64,000 nucleotides of DNA from Anarhynchus alexandrinus (GCA_008711295.1 VUYV01000054.1:336781-400780); one strand, 5' to 3'. Positions 1-14,700 are shown, counted from the first letter of the stretch. Translations and numbers: made by a program. The notes: generated by a model not told the origin, from the sequence alone.

Positions 1-3000
1 TATGAGCCTAAAACTACAGAAGTGTTACTATAGTAACCTATGTTGTAAAGTACTATTCATGCAGTATGTTCCTGAACAGATAAATCATCCTCATTAACAA
101 TAAGGTACATCTTTGCTATAAACTGGTAGAGTAAATAATGTTACAGACTCTCTAGACTTACTTGTGTCATTACATCTGTCTGTGTCTGGAACGAGATTTT
201 AAAATAAACAAAAAGTAGCAAGGTCATGAATATATCCAAAGAACAGCAGCTGTGTTTAACAACACAAAGGTTTGTATTAACTCTGTGATTAAGTAATAAA
301 ACCTCAGAAACTCGGGAATGTGGCTCTCAATATTTTTAATGGGTTGAATTGAATCTAGGTAAGACATCATACATTTTATGAAATTTCTTTTGATCCCCAA
401 AATTATTTAATGCAATAATTTCTTAATTTCAATGGTTAATTTCAATGATTTATCAGTCCAAGATGTATATTTTACCTTTGATTCTTTGACCAAATTGTAT
501 TTTGGAAGTATCTTGTGCAGAATGGCAACAGCAGAACCAATAGGTTTGGTTGTCTTCATTTTCCTTAGACAAGAACAATTAATTTTCAATTGAAATATCC
601 CTGATATTCAAAATTTCTCCTTAAGAAAAATCACAGAAATCTTAAAATAGATGATACAATATGACCCAGACCTCCGCATTATTCTCATAAAATAAATATT
701 AAACCAGTGTATGATCTGGATGTTCTTAGAAGGTGCTTGAGATGAGACACATTCATTTTAGACAGCTTTCAAGAATGGTCCTCAGCAGTTCATCCTCAAA
801 TGTTGGAAACACTTCCTGGGTGCACAATATTTTTTTAATGTCCCATAAAATAAAAATGTGCATGTATTCAAACTTTCCTTAGTCTAATTAATATTATTAA
901 TTTTAGAGAAGTTAGACAAACCAGAAAAACATGCTTACTTTAAATCTGACTTTACTTTGCATGCTGAAATATTAAAATAAATTAAATAATACTCATATGA
1001 TTTGAAGATCATACATAAAACTGTCCTAAATTCTATGGCTTTCAAACAGATTTCAAGTTAATTATTAGTAACGGCAGATGCAGGCAATATAAATGAGAAC
1101 TCAGACAATAAATTGAATCTACCTATAGAAAATTAGGGCAATTCTGTGGCATTTTATGACATACCATCTAACTCCCATATCGGTCCTTGCACATCTCTGG
1201 GACCATATATCATGGCTTAACCTGGTTATCACACACTTACTAAACCACAGTTTGAGTGCATGCCCTCAGGCTATAGCAAATTCAAGTTAGTACAAGTAAG
1301 ATTATCTCCTTACTTTCCCTGGTCAGATGTATTAACAATTAAGACATGCCATTAACTTAGCATAAGGCCAAGGTTTTTTTCCACCAGAGTAAAACAATTT
1401 ATGAAATTACTGAATTCACAAAAAGCATGGGTATGGGGTTTTTGCGTGTCATGTTTCCCCATTTCACAAAAATGAGACCAGAGTGGATCTCTGAGACCTT
1501 AGTACAAAATATGCCAGACCAGTGGATTTAACTCTATCATTCTCAAATCACCCAGTAGTTATCAATGCTGTATTTTTATGAGCTATATTTTTGTCCAAAA
1601 CATGTTTACAAGTGCAATGAAATAAATTTGAGAGCTGACCATATATAACATATATATAACTAATCAAAAAATAACCATTCCCCCTCTAACACCATTAATT
1701 TTAGATTAGCCCACAGCGGTAGCACAATTCAAGAATAACACTGAAGTGATAATTCAGGTAGACAGTAGGAAGAGTGCAAGCCAGCAGTAAGAGAAACATG
1801 GAAATTAATATATTCAAATAATACATAGAAATTTATTACACAGTCAACTGTTTTAAGTCTCAATATCTATTAAAGTTGATTTTCTCTGAAATCTCAAAGA
1901 ATATTATCGACATGCCTTTAAAAGCTTTGTTATTACCTAAAATATCAATTATAGTAAGAAACGCATCTAGGCATCATCAGTTTGATAGCCAACGTTCTCA
2001 TCTAACTAAATACTACCATTATTCTGGACACTGTCTATGCATTTATGATACAGTTAGCTGCATTTCTATTTTTTTAATGCACGTGTGAGACTATATATAG
2101 GCATCTTGATGTAGAATATGAACACTTGCATTTATGTCAATGACTGCTGTGTTTCAGATATTTTACTTTTCTTCAACAATGCCCAAGTATATCCTTGGAC
2201 CCAAAGGACTGAGTGAGAAATTAGAACTTGAGGTTCATTAATGATAAAACAAAACAAAAAGATTGGTCCTCACAAACCATGTCATTGTTCTGCTTTAAAG
2301 GGAAGTCAATAAATCGTTCCTTGAATAATAATGTCCGTGTTTACATAGGACAGATAGAAAAATCAGAAAAACAATTAGATGTTTATGGTCTCTCCCTCTG
2401 ATGGTTCTGCAACAACAACTGCACAAGCGTTCGTGGAGCTGTTTGTGGCACAACTGATTCACCTGATAGGCAAACAGGAAATAAACAGACCGATCACTAT
2501 CCAGCAACATTAAACCACAAGACAATAATTTTGGTAATTTTTTTTTTTAAAAAAAAGCTTCAAAGAGACCATAGAGAAGAAAGAAAGAAGGGCAAAATAG
2601 GAGGGGAAAACTCCTTTTTTTCTTGACTGAACTTAAATACATCAAATTCACCTTGTATTCTAATGATGATATACAACCTCTTTCCCAAAACATATATCAA
2701 AAACTCAAAAAAGATATGCCATGTAGATAAACCAACCTCTTTTAATACACAAAGAAAACACGACAAAATAAATATTTTGAGGAGAAATATTAAAAGCAAA
2801 AGGGTGAGATGGATAAAAACTATACTACTGCAATATATTAACTGTGTACTAAAGTGATAAAAAGATAATTTAGCCTTTCTGTAACAGTATTTTCTTTTCT
2901 CTGTAAAATGACTCATACCATCTTCAAAAATCGATAGAACTTTTAAATTAAATTTTTATTTCAATTTCTTCTGTAGTATTTCCACAGAAAACAAAAAGAA

Positions 3001-5317
3001 GCCTAAGGCACTATAATAGAGGCCCTATGAAATGTACATAATCCACCTACTGTTTTCTGATTTATCCTGATTTTTTTATCCATGAAGCTTTTGAGAAGAT
3101 ACCTCTGTATTTTTCAGGTACAGGAACCAATTTGATTAAACTTCAGAACTGAAAAGCTATCACTATTACAGTTTTCAGTTAACGTTTTATCCACCAGAGG
3201 TATATGCTAAAGTAATTTCATTTTGTAAATACACTGCTGAGATTTAACATGCGACAGTTCATAAACATGAGCAGTTAGGTGAGAAAAAGATTTATCTCAA
3301 GGTAAGCAGACAAGGTCTTAGGGTCAGTAGAGAAAAGCAAGACGTAAGGAGAAGGTGATATGTGAAATAGTGTAAATTAGAAAGTGAAGCAAATGTCACA
3401 TCACAGATCCAAGAGTGTTTCTGTGCCAGGTGAACCTTCTCAAACATTCTAAAGAACCTTTTAGTTGAAAATGACTGGAATAATCATGAAAGTTAAAAAG
3501 CTTAGTAGAAAACAGTTTACTTTCCACAGCGTCAGAAGAGGACAACTGTTTGCCAGACCACAGCATAGTCTTTTAGTGAAATGAGTCAGAGAGAGGTTCC
3601 CCAGGATTTCGTCATCTGTCACCGTGTGGTGGGAGGGGTCACCGTGCACATCTTTACTGCAATTCCCGCACTTCTGGGCTCACAGTCAGTCTGATTCCCC
3701 ACCTTCCACAGAAGTTCATGGATAAACACATATCCCAATAATGTCTAATATTTAATCAGTGACACCAGATTCATCATCTCATTTGGCTCTACTTAAAATT
3801 ACATTACACAATCCAATACCATATTTCTTTACCCTGAAATCATCTTTCCACTGCCATTTTATATAGTCTGCATACCAGATCCCACTTATAGCTTAGATCC
3901 AATTGTAACAAGGATGCAATCTGTACATATAAATTACCGAGTTACCAATAAAATTGATAGTTCATAAAGATGGAACACATTTGTGTCCTGAAATGCGTGC
4001 CTGAGGGGACCCTTGATGTTAAAAGATTTTCTTTGACACACTAAGGTCAGGAAGGATTAAAAAAAAAAAAAAAAATTAAACTTGACAACTATCCCTAATA
4101 TACCGTCTTCAAAACTGATACCATTAATTACTACTTGTTTCTTTGATAAAGATTTTTAAAAACAATTAAAAGTAGTTGTTTATTGGATTGCACTGCTAAT
4201 TTCATTAAATTATTTTAAAACTTTTGAAACGTTTCAACTGAAGACAGAAGAAGCAGGCATAAACTAATGAAGAAAAGTGCAACACCCAATCAGGACTCTC
4301 CTTAAAGACCACCCTGCTTTCATGAACTGCAGTTTGCTACTTTTACAAATCAAAGTCTAGAGTTAGTAGAGTAAGAGAAGCAGGGAGAGAATTTTTCCAC
4401 TGAACAGCAAACAATTTCTTTTGGGTAGATGATATTCATACAGCAACAGGTGAAAGAAAAACTTACCATCATTACAAAAAACTAGCTAGTGACTCATGGA
4501 GAGCAATGGTATCTAAACTCACGTAAGTTTATTCTTTTCAACTAACCAGATTTAAAAATCTGATAATCCTTTGGGAATGGTGAGCACAGATTTCACTTCT
4601 AAGCTATTTCCATTGACTGTGAAGAGATTCATACCACATGCAGAACTCCATTTGACTTCTCAGATTTTATTACTATTTTAATTGCATTTCAGTAATACAT
4701 ACAGGCCGAAGCCCATTTGATATAATATTGTACTATCATGCAAGGACCTAGTGAGAAAAATTCCTTGCCTTCAGTTGTTTTCCTAACAAATCAGGCAGTA
4801 AAACTTTGAAGATATAAATGATGACCAAACAAGTGACATTATTTTGCCCAAGGTCACAATAGGTCTTTTTAAAATTTGTCCCACAGGACACCAGTATAAT
4901 GTTATCCTTTTGCATGTGAAAATATTTGTTATCTTAGCACTTTTTATATTAAAAAACAATTAATCAGGGAACAGTGCTTCTAGTTCTGTACTGCCCTCAG
5001 ATGAACCAGAGTATTCTTTGATAATAAAGATACTAACTATCTAAAGAGTTGAAGAAAATGGCAAACAGTCCAGAGCCCTTTTTTTTTCCCTGTGTAAGTT
5101 TCATTTAACAGGTGTTGCCTGATTCTTTTTAATGGCATCTTTAATGTTCTTAAGTATTACTGCTTGGGGCTGTAATATTATTTCTGCTTAAGTTTATACT
5201 GTGAGCAGGGATAACTTTCTATATCTACTCTGTTGCGCCACTTACATCTAATAAATGTTTACAAAGCGTATTGCTACAGGGAAACATAACAAGAAATCTA
5301 GTCAATGAAATTGCCTA

Positions 5318-5350
5318 GAGTTATGATAGAAAGATTTGAGTTATGATAGA
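5318..5350. repeat. Short direct duplication, 20-bp period
   Basis: The word gagttatgataga occurs at 5318-5330 and again at 5338-5350, separated by seven bases. It looks like a small local tandem duplication, probably from replication slippage. No function is implied. Confidence 0.75.
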
Positions 5351-5795
5351 CCCCAGGTGTCTCCATTGGTTTTGTTTCAAAAATAACTATATTTGATGAA
5401 AGAATGAGCTAATATAGCTACTGGTTGGGTCCAAATTCAGTATTTCACTGAAGTGTTTCCCATGATTTCTTTGTGGTTAGATCATGCCTGTTTTGTGGAC
5501 CCACATTATACGAAAGTTAATTTGTAAAAACCTGAAGAAATTATACATAAATTTGCTGCACCTTTATTTACTAAGATTTCAGAAGGTTTAGCTTTTGCAA
5601 CAAGATTCTGTAAGTAGAACTGTCAAAATAGCAACAACCTTTTTTCTTACGCTAATAAGAAAAACATGGTTACAAACCCACTGTTATAATACTACAGGTG
5701 ATTCTTCTCTCTAGCCAGAGGCTCCCGTGAGACATGATTTACATCCCATGGTTTATCTAAATGGCTAGAGATTCCTGTGTTGCCCTGCACCAAAA

Positions 5796-5816
5796 AGAGA
5801 GAGAGAGAGAGAGAGA
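5796..5816. repeat. (GA)n microsatellite
   Basis: About ten uninterrupted GA units follow a short A run. This is an ordinary dinucleotide microsatellite and probably length-variable. Confidence 0.9.
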
Positions 5817-8271
5817 TACGTCATACACGTGGGCTTCCAACAAAGGAGCCATAGAAGCCACAAAGCCATGGGGGCAATACCATGTCTGAATTATAACCAT
5901 TTCTGTTAGCTACAGTGGCCTTTTCTAATATCACTACTGCATTTTGACTAAAACCACTTTAAGTCTTTACAAAAAATAAGTGTAAATGGTGGGGGGTGTG
6001 GGGGTGGATGAGGAGGGGAACAGCTACTCTGTAGAACTAAAGGATCTACATTAGTTAAAGGTGATGTATAGCTATTAGAGAGCTAGAGATGTGCATAATT
6101 AAAGCTATTGTTAAAAGAAAATACAAATTGTAGGAAAGACTTTTATAAACTATCCAGAACAAGAACAGTATTTTGTAGCTTACACAGTACCAGTTACTTT
6201 ATCAATGAAATCATAAAATAACCAGTGAAGTAGAATGCATTTGAAAGTGGAGGGAGGAATACAGACAGAAAAAAAATCCTCTCAGCTGATGTCACATGTT
6301 GACTAAATTTCATTTTAATGAGACAATTATTGATGATTCTTCAGCTGTAGCAAGTTTCTCAGATGTAGCCATCTCTCCCTACCTATGAGACAATTGTTGC
6401 ACACCAAACTCTTCAAAAGCTAAATGCCATTAATTTGTCAGATCTTAATAATAGTGATATTCACAGAGGAAGTCTCAGTCCACCAGACCCTTTCATAAAA
6501 GACATGTCTAAGCAGTTTTCTTCAAAATTTCATATTGGAATTCATTGGTATTTTGTGTCATAAATATGTGATGAGTTTCTCTAACTTGGCTGCAGCTTGT
6601 TCAAGACTAAGCTCAAAATCCTTTTATTTGCATTCACTGTAGAATAATCTGAGTTTAACAGATCTATAAATCAAAAAATCTCATAAATAGAGAAGTGACG
6701 TATAAAAAATGAACTTACCATAAAAAAAATAATCCACGTAAACAAGATTTTCATAGAATGAAACATGTAGTTCTGCCACAGAACACAATATTCATGGCTG
6801 CTTCTTCTTGCCTATTACCTACCCAAATAAAATCTTTCAGTATTATTTAATGGTCCAAAATGATACAGGAACAAAACAGATTTTTAAGAGCATCCTCCAA
6901 AAATTTATCAAAAACAGACAAGTGAAAGTGATTTAAATCTTCCACCAGGAAAACCATGATAAAACTAACTTTATTCTACACCCTTATGCTAACAGAACAT
7001 ATTAATACAATCCTTCCTTTAATGAAGTAAAATACAAAACTTTTTATCAAAAGGTACTTTTTCTCTTCTGTGACTGTACATATAAGTGATCAGTATCAGC
7101 ATTAAAATATTTGGTTCAAAAAATCTCTTTCTCCCTACTGAATAAATTTGCTTCACTCCACAATGGACTTTATTGCTGTCCCTATTCCCTCCAAACAGAC
7201 TTAAATGCTTGTTCTTTCCCCATTGTGACCAAAAGGAGTGAGTGTTTTTACTTTTCAATCCTTTTTACTGGAAAAACAAACTAATCTTTCCAGTTAAGGA
7301 GCTGAAGCACATGAATTGCTTCCCCTGTTTTTCCCAGCAAATACAAATTGTAAACCACAGAACCTAAAATATACTTATATTTGGCAGAAGAATTTTGCAT
7401 GCAACACATAAGAACTGGCCATGAAGTCAAAGAGGATTTTGCAGGCTTGGAACTGGAGAAACAAATTGCTTTTTGTCAAGCATTTTGTGCATCTCTGTAC
7501 CCTTATTTATTCTTTTGCATTACTCTTGCAAATGATTCCTAATGGGCTATAAAATTAAATTTGTTAATTTGTAGAGATGAATTTACTTAGAGATCAGAAC
7601 ACACAGTGGCAGAAATCTAAAACTCATAAGTGAAGTGCAAAATGCACATATCATCAAAAAATTATTTAATGAAGGAATATGTCAAAAAGAGGACTCATTG
7701 AATGTGACAAGAGTGAACGAAAGGGCTGTATCTACAACACAAGTTCCACCCAGAATGGTGGGCATTTCAGATCACTGCTCTCCCTAAACTCAGTCTCTCC
7801 TCCCCTGATTACCATCACTGTACATTTTCTGTGTATGCTAATACACCAATTAATATTTAATCTACCATCCTTTTTCCAATAACATTCGTACACAGTGTAA
7901 TGCTAGATAGTGTTTTTTAGTGCATCTGTACATTTGGTTGTTACTTCAAATACTGGAAAAAAAGTCATATGCTGTTTGGCTGTACATGCAATCTGCCGTG
8001 TACCTGCGTCATCAAGACCTTCTCTCTATAGCGTACTCATTTGTTGAAGTAAGGTATATTATACAAACTAAAAGAATAGCTCATGGTAGTACATTCTTTA
8101 AGTAACAATAAGCCAAGCTAATAAAAATCTATCTCTTAATGGATCCATATATACTTATTTCTTTTTTGCTTTGGTTTTAAACTTGTAATACATGATACGT
8201 TATTCAGTGAATTCTAGCTATGGCACTAAAAATGGCCATTTTTATTTCATATTCTTACTTTTTAAACCTAG

Positions 8272-8348
8272 TATAACACTTTATATATATAACACTCTCT
8301 CTCTATATATATATAACATATATATAACACTATATATATATAACACTT
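8272..8348. repeat. Compound TA-rich microsatellite with TAACACT units
   Basis: Runs of (TA)n alternate with the word taacact, which appears four times (a fifth partial taaca also occurs), plus a (CT)n run at about 8294-8303. The array therefore has a higher-order unit of roughly 16 bases, tatatatataacact, made imperfect by slippage. A short open frame crosses it, translating as repeated LYIYNT, and is a by-product of the repeat. Confidence 0.85.
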
Positions 8349-9271
8349 TATCTTCTGACCAATGCATTTTTGAAGGAGGAGATCTGCTCAAGTAGAATAC
8401 TAAATACTGCCAACTTTCTGGCATTTGTCACCATTTCAGTTGATTTCTCCAATAAGTCTTTTAGTAGCCATAAACTCCAAATGACCTTTCTAGCCATTTC
8501 TTTCTGTGCAGTTGTCTTTTAACAACAGACAATTTACAAAATGGCAGAACAGATGCTTCTCTTTCATTTTCTATAATATGATAAGCAAATATTTTCCAAT
8601 TAAAGACAGAATGCTGACCTGAATATTTTGTTGCATTTAAAAAACTGTAGCAGTAAAGACGTAATAAATAAAAAGCTCATTATAGTATAGAACTTCTTTG
8701 AACGATTTCTATTTGTTTGAAGAATGGCTACTTGACTGTCACTATGAACAGCTGTTTTGAACTAATGACTTGCAGAATGCAGACAGGCTATTTAGCAACT
8801 GGGAAAAATCAAAAGTTGAAAAGGCAGCATTTCCAGAATCTACTACAGCAACTACATGTGTGGTTTCTTGACACACATGTAACAAGAAGAGTAGGTGTAC
8901 TCTATGAAACCCTTATTAAAACAAGCAAAGACACAATGCAAACCACTGCCTCAATTTAGGCATGAATAAATAATGTAGGAGCTAACTGTACAACTTAGAA
9001 CAAAAATATCTTCACTGCAAGTAATTAACTTCTTGTATGACAATGATCATTGCTTCTGACAAACATCTCCAATGCCATTTGCTTTAAGTACATACGCTAG
9101 AGTAAACAGTGTTAAGCAGATAGTTTAACTACCTTGTATTACTGAAATCCCATTCTTGACCATGTATTTATTTTCTTTTAAAAATATTACTGACACAAAC
9201 GAAGAAAAGCAGTGATCTATCCTGGGTAAAATATGTCTCAGCCATACTCATTGAAGTCTGCTAGGGCAAAT

Positions 9272-9345
9272 AGGTGTAATTTTATTGAGATAAATGGAGC
9301 TGAACCAATTTTCAGCTCCACTGAAGTTTATGGAGCTGAGGAAAG
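9272..9345. repeat. Probable ancient amniote interspersed repeat fragment
   Basis: The text aggtgtaattttattgag, then tggagctgaa, a spacer and ttcagctccactgaagt, and finally tggagctgagga, resembles a very old repeat family common in reptiles and birds. Its copies read roughly 'gtgtaactccattgacttcaatggagctgcaccaatttacaccagctgaggat'. I recall this pattern but cannot give a database name. The piece contains a perfect 10-bp stem (9295-9304 against 9311-9320) with a six-base loop, and the word tggagctgag returns at 9331. Divergence suggests an old insertion. The identification rests on memory of the family, not on a search. Confidence 0.45.
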
Positions 9346-11639
9346 AATGTATCCCTTGTTTTGTAAAAGGTTAGAAGAATTTAGTAAAAAGGCTTAATGC
9401 TAAATTTAACTGCATCAGAATCTCAGAGATGCAGTGGAATCATTTATTTCCTAAGTACTGTGTGAAGAGCTGGCAACGTAAGACTAAGTACAGAGTTATT
9501 TTTACTTACAAATGCTGCCTGATTGTCCCCTTCCATTGATTTTGTTTTAGAAGAGCTAGGCTACAGACTTAAATTCTTTGCAGGAATTTTTGGGGATTTC
9601 TGAAAATAAACACCAGTACTACAAGTTGAAAAGAGCATCCTAGCGGAACATGAAGAGGTTCCTAAAGTAACTGATTGACTTTCAAAGAAAATTAATTGCC
9701 TTGCGTTCTTATAGGAGGTATCATCAGCTTGATGCTTGTTTTCATGAGTACATGTAAAACATACTTCTCTTTTAGTCATAAGCAAAGCATATGTTTAGCG
9801 ATAGAGAAAGGCAAAGCATACGTGTTACACACAGTTACTTCAAATTATTCACCGAACAAATAATGAAACTTGCAGGTATCATCAAAGCTCGTGTCTCTCT
9901 GCGAGAGTAGTAGATCAGTAAAGATCTTATGTACACTGGAATGGTTATGAAAATAAAACTAACATGATATATAAAAAAATGGAAATGGCTTCTTTTACTC
10001 TGAACAGTGAAAAATACTTTATATCTATTCAGAAGTCTCTGATCAAGCTACACTGTCCAGTAGTTTATTCTGGGTTTGTTTCTTCCCTCTCATTATCTCT
10101 TTCTGTCCCACTTACTGCAATCAGAATTCCAAATTCAAAGAAAAATAAAAAAGACATTTCAAAATAATAATGCAATTATCAACAGAAAATGACACTCGGT
10201 ATGTCATGTACACATTGATGCTGAAGAAGTCAGCTCTCTACTATTACTGCTACTAGGAAGGGCGATGACAGGATACAAAGCTATTCCATTACTCCCTTGC
10301 AGGAGTGACTAAATCTGTGCATTATGTGTTGCAGCAAAAATACAGAGGAAATGAGAAAATGGAAAACAGAATATACATGTTGTCCCATACGACTATGCAC
10401 TATAGAAAGCCAGCAAAGGTTATCCACCTTGATGAAAGAGGAACGCAGACAAAATGTTCAGTTGCAACTGGAAGGTGTGGTTTGTTTCTGTGACCAGGCG
10501 ATGCAAGAACCATATTACCAGTTTGGACTAAACTGAATGATTGGCCAGCCTCATATTCAAACACTGCCAATAGAGTTGTCTATCAGAATATTGGAAGCAT
10601 GTAGCAGCACTTTTCAGTCTTTACTAATTTGCAACTCAGTAACTTTCACTGCTAGACACTACATCTTCATCCAGACACAAAATACTCATTTCCAGGAGCT
10701 ATTTATGTCAGAATTGAATCTGGACCTGCATCTCTAGAGAAGACTCAACTACATTTTTTGATGTGACAGGCTGCCTATGAAAAATTCAAAATCTGGACAT
10801 GAACTTTCACAAGAGCTACAAGTGATTTTGACCATCGTCAGCCTACCTGGATTAAATGCTGCTACTGCTAATCAGATTTTAAAAAATAAAGTAGTATTTA
10901 TTGATATATGAGCCAGTCTGGATTTCTTTGCCTTCCTCCACAGGCAAACAAATTTTAAGACATCTTTAAGATTCAGTCCTTTTGATGTACCTTCTAAATA
11001 CTAACATATCTAGGCAGTCACACTGAAATCAGTATGATTGCACAGTTCCCCTAAAGATGCACCTGTGCAAGTTGAAGACTTTTTGCCAAGTGTTGCATTT
11101 TCTGATGTCCTCTTCAGACAGGAAGAGGAAGTTTCAAGCCCTCACCCCTTCTCAGTTCCTTTTAAAACTAGAGGCATTAAGGGAGAGATTATGAACATTT
11201 TCAATAGCTCCCTAGAGAGCACATGCTAAAGATTAGTGGTATCTTCTTTTGCACTCAATTATATAATTTAGCTAGGAGAGATTTTGAAAGAGCTGTTTAA
11301 GCACTTAATACCAAAATTTTAGGGGGCAATTCTGGGAAGTAAAGATATAGCTGTAAGTCTGTGCTACTTTTACTTCATTTTAATTTAGAAAGAAATAGTT
11401 AATAGAATAGCAAATTCCTTAACAAAGGAATTAAACTGTTTTTTAATAGAATTCTCTTAACTTAAAATTCTTACATACATAACGAGCTCTTATCCAAAAA
11501 ATGCTGTTTCAGGATAATATATTTATTTAACTCACATTTAAAAAAGGACAGATAATTCCCCTTTCCTTATAAGTACAAAATTTAGAGGGCAACCTAGTAG
11601 TTATATAAACTGTTTCAACTGAGGCACGTTATGCTGATT

Positions 11640-11790
11640 ACAAACAGTGTAATATTTTTTTTAACAAATTTGTAATTCTAATTAGCATTGGCGTTCTGTC
11701 AAGTACAGTAATTAGGGAAGTTGTCAATGTCAATCCTATTATTTTCTTGATAATGAAATTATTTAAACATCAACCAAACATGAATGTTCT
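11640..11790. promoter_or_regulatory. Candidate conserved noncoding element, homeodomain-type motifs
   Basis: The stretch has a palindromic ctaattag at 11678-11685, another taattag at 11709-11715, a doubled tgtcaa at about 11722-11733, and tgataatgaaattattt near 11749-11765. Clusters of TAAT cores in low-complexity-free A+T-rich DNA are typical of developmental enhancers in gene deserts. A+T-rich DNA also gives TAAT cores by chance, so this is a weak call based on appearance alone. Confidence 0.2.
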
Positions 11791-14700
11791 ATTTTTACTT
11801 TGAGAACAGTACATTAACATGGAGAGTGTAATTACTGTTAAAACCCTTATAGTGCTTAATAAATGGATCTCATCAACCAAAATTATCTACCTAAATACCT
11901 GAATACAGATGTTCATGATTAACAGTTTAGAAAGACCTGTATGGCCATCTTAAGGTAACCTAAAGGTTTGTAATTAGTCCTTAAGCTACAGAAGAGCTAG
12001 AAATGGCACAGAAATCCTTGAAGGAAATCCTCCAGGAATTCTAAGACTACTGATGACTTTAAGTGAGACCACATATTGCATCAAAATGCCTGGTAAAAGC
12101 ACCATAACTGAGGGACAAACCATAAAACGTTCTTTGGGATTATGCTGTATGCCTTGTTCCTTTTTCAAGGCTAACTGAAAACAGAAGACAGACATCACCA
12201 TATTCCATCATATTCCACACATGAGGTAGAGGTATTCTGAAAAAGCATGTTATGAGATGGCTTCAGCTTTCTTCTTCCAGGGTGACGCACACAGCTATTT
12301 CCAACTCTACTGAAACAGCAAGTGAAGAAGGTGAAAGGCACAAAATCTGATGCTTTTCTTTTCTGCTCTAACATCTGGTGATTTGCCAAGTACTGTAATT
12401 GTCACTGAAGTCCTATGTAAAGCAAATTATTGAAGTCTATCATATATGTGTTATAAACGCAGACTGTACATACGCACAAACATACATTTTCAGTTGTGTA
12501 ACTATGATTTATAATGGAAAAGACAGAAAACAAGAAGAGCCACACGAAAATTCTGCCTTTCTCTGCTTAGGAATTTAGCTAACCTGAAGCGGTGTTACAG
12601 AAATGCAGCTTGAAAAAATGTCATGCATATTTGGGGCTTGGATCCTTTGCAAATATCATTTTCAAGTATATTTGGCTCTGGATAAATGAGATACACAGAG
12701 CTCTAATTTAGTTTTTATGTGTGTACTGAATACACCACTTTAGTTACCAGTCACATTATTTTCAGCAAATTCAATACCTTACAAACAATCTTTCGTCTTT
12801 TAATATATTCTAAAGTACATTTAAGGATCTTAAAATACAAATCAAATCTCTTCAGAGTGCAATAAAAGCACAATAAAACAGGTCTAACACATAATCAAAT
12901 ATAATATCCCCATATTTAAAGGTGGAAAATGAACTCCTATACTGCTTGCAAAACTCAGCCAGTGTCCAACACTTCAGAACAAAAAAAAATCTGCAGTCTG
13001 AATTCATTCAACCCATTCACATTAGAGGTACAACTTTCCACTTCTCTGTTTGCAAAATATACAAAGATAAAAAGGAATGAGACAGAAGCTTTAGAATAAC
13101 AAGAAGTGACTTCTGATGCTTCTCAGCCTGCTGCTATAACCATGTATACTCATGAATTTATTCATCATAATTTAGAAATATAGACAGATATTCAGTAGGT
13201 GGGCTCTGCTTGTCTAAGAAGCATCTAGTTCTTAGAACAGATAAAAGGGAAAGACAGGTTTGTAAACCACTCAAAAATACACAAACAAGAGTCTTATTTC
13301 AGCTTTTTTATCACACACTTCTCATACAAAATGACTTCAACAAAGAATGAAAACAAAAAATTTATCCAGAAAAATAGCCAAAAATTTATGTCCACTTGGT
13401 TTGGATATTAAAATATCATACTGTATTTGTAGGAATGACTGTTAATAAACACACCAAGATACTTTCAGTTAGACAGGGTGTTCTAATGACAGGCATAAGG
13501 TGAGAAATTCTGCTACTTGTGAATACACCTTTTAATATTTCTCTGGTGACTTTTCTACATTACAACAGAGAAACATTCTATGCAGGTCATACTCCTTTGG
13601 ATTCCTACAAATATTCAGAGACAGCTAGGATATATACATAAAATTAGTGCATTTTAAAGAAAACAATTACTTTCAGTGTACAAATGACATGAAGTATGGA
13701 AAATGACAGAATTTAAAGAATAGACATATAATTTTATTCTTCAAAACTTTAACTCTGATATTCTTGGAGTTAAACATTTAAAGAGCTAAAAGTCAGACAC
13801 TATGCACAACTTAAATTCCTAATGAATTCGTATAAACAGGAGCAGAACTCCGAGGGGTCGACTTCCTACAACTACAGTTACTTAAAGGAGATACCTGCAG
13901 ATTACGGGGTAGTTGAACACTTACAAGACTTTGAGGCCCTGATTCAGATGCTCCTGAGCACAAACTGCCCTCTTACAAAATGTTATATCTAGCTAATCTG
14001 AACAGTACAATTAAACAATACCATTAACGCTTTCAACAGTTTTAACATGAAGGTTCCTATGACAGACTTTTTTTTCCCCAGGTGTCTCCATAAGGAGTTC
14101 TGACTCTCACTCCATCCAAAAAATTAAGAGAAACATTTTTTAATTAGGTGTTACAACTTTTATAGCAAAACTTACTGGGAAATAAGTACTTAATTTTTGA
14201 AAGAGCTGTGGAAATAATACACCTATAGAAAAAAATTACTTAACTTACCTATTGGAAAACTGTTTAGGAAGCCCATCTAATTCTCTTCATCTGTCCTCAC
14301 TTAGATGAAACTTCAGGCACCTATTTGCAGGAGTGTGAGTATCATTCAAAGGCCATGACTTGCACTCCAGCACTGGGGATTGGTTGGAAAAGCACTGATT
14401 TGGAAAGCAGTAAGTTCATAGAAAACCCTTTAAGAAAATATAAAACATAATTAAAAAAATAATAATATTTAGGTAGAGGAAAAGTTGCTTTATTTTGCCT
14501 TAGGGTGACTGTTTTACCGTTGCACGCATACATTCCTACCTGTGTTTCATCCACAAACCATGTAAAGGCTATGACCACAAGAAGACACTTTGAGGAGATC
14601 AAAATATTTTTGCTTGCAACTGGTAAAATGATTCCTACAAATTTCATTCTTCCTCCATGTGACCATAAGTTATGACCTTCCCTCTTGTCAATACATTATT

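Larger units (their letters stand above)
1..8271. other. A+T-rich noncoding DNA, no gene seen
   Basis: I see no gene here. Open frames are short, in unrelated frames on both strands, and none resembles a protein family I know. The stretch holds a poly(A) run at about 4059-4075, a direct duplication of a 13-bp word at 5318-5350, a (GA)n tract at 5796-5816 and a G-rich stretch at about 5990-6018. The rest is unremarkable A+T-rich vertebrate DNA, presumably intergenic or intronic. Confidence 0.7.

Noticed and set aside
4830..4870. gcccaaggtcaca word suggesting a MIR core
   Set aside because: Only about a dozen bases match and the neighbouring MIR words are missing.
8192..8395. 67-codon frame with a repeated LYIYNT peptide
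   Set aside because: The repeat peptide is the translation of the TA-rich microsatellite.
14342..14647. 101-codon minus-strand frame
   Set aside because: Hydrophobic, T-rich translation with no domain and no flanking splice signals that convince; consistent with chance.
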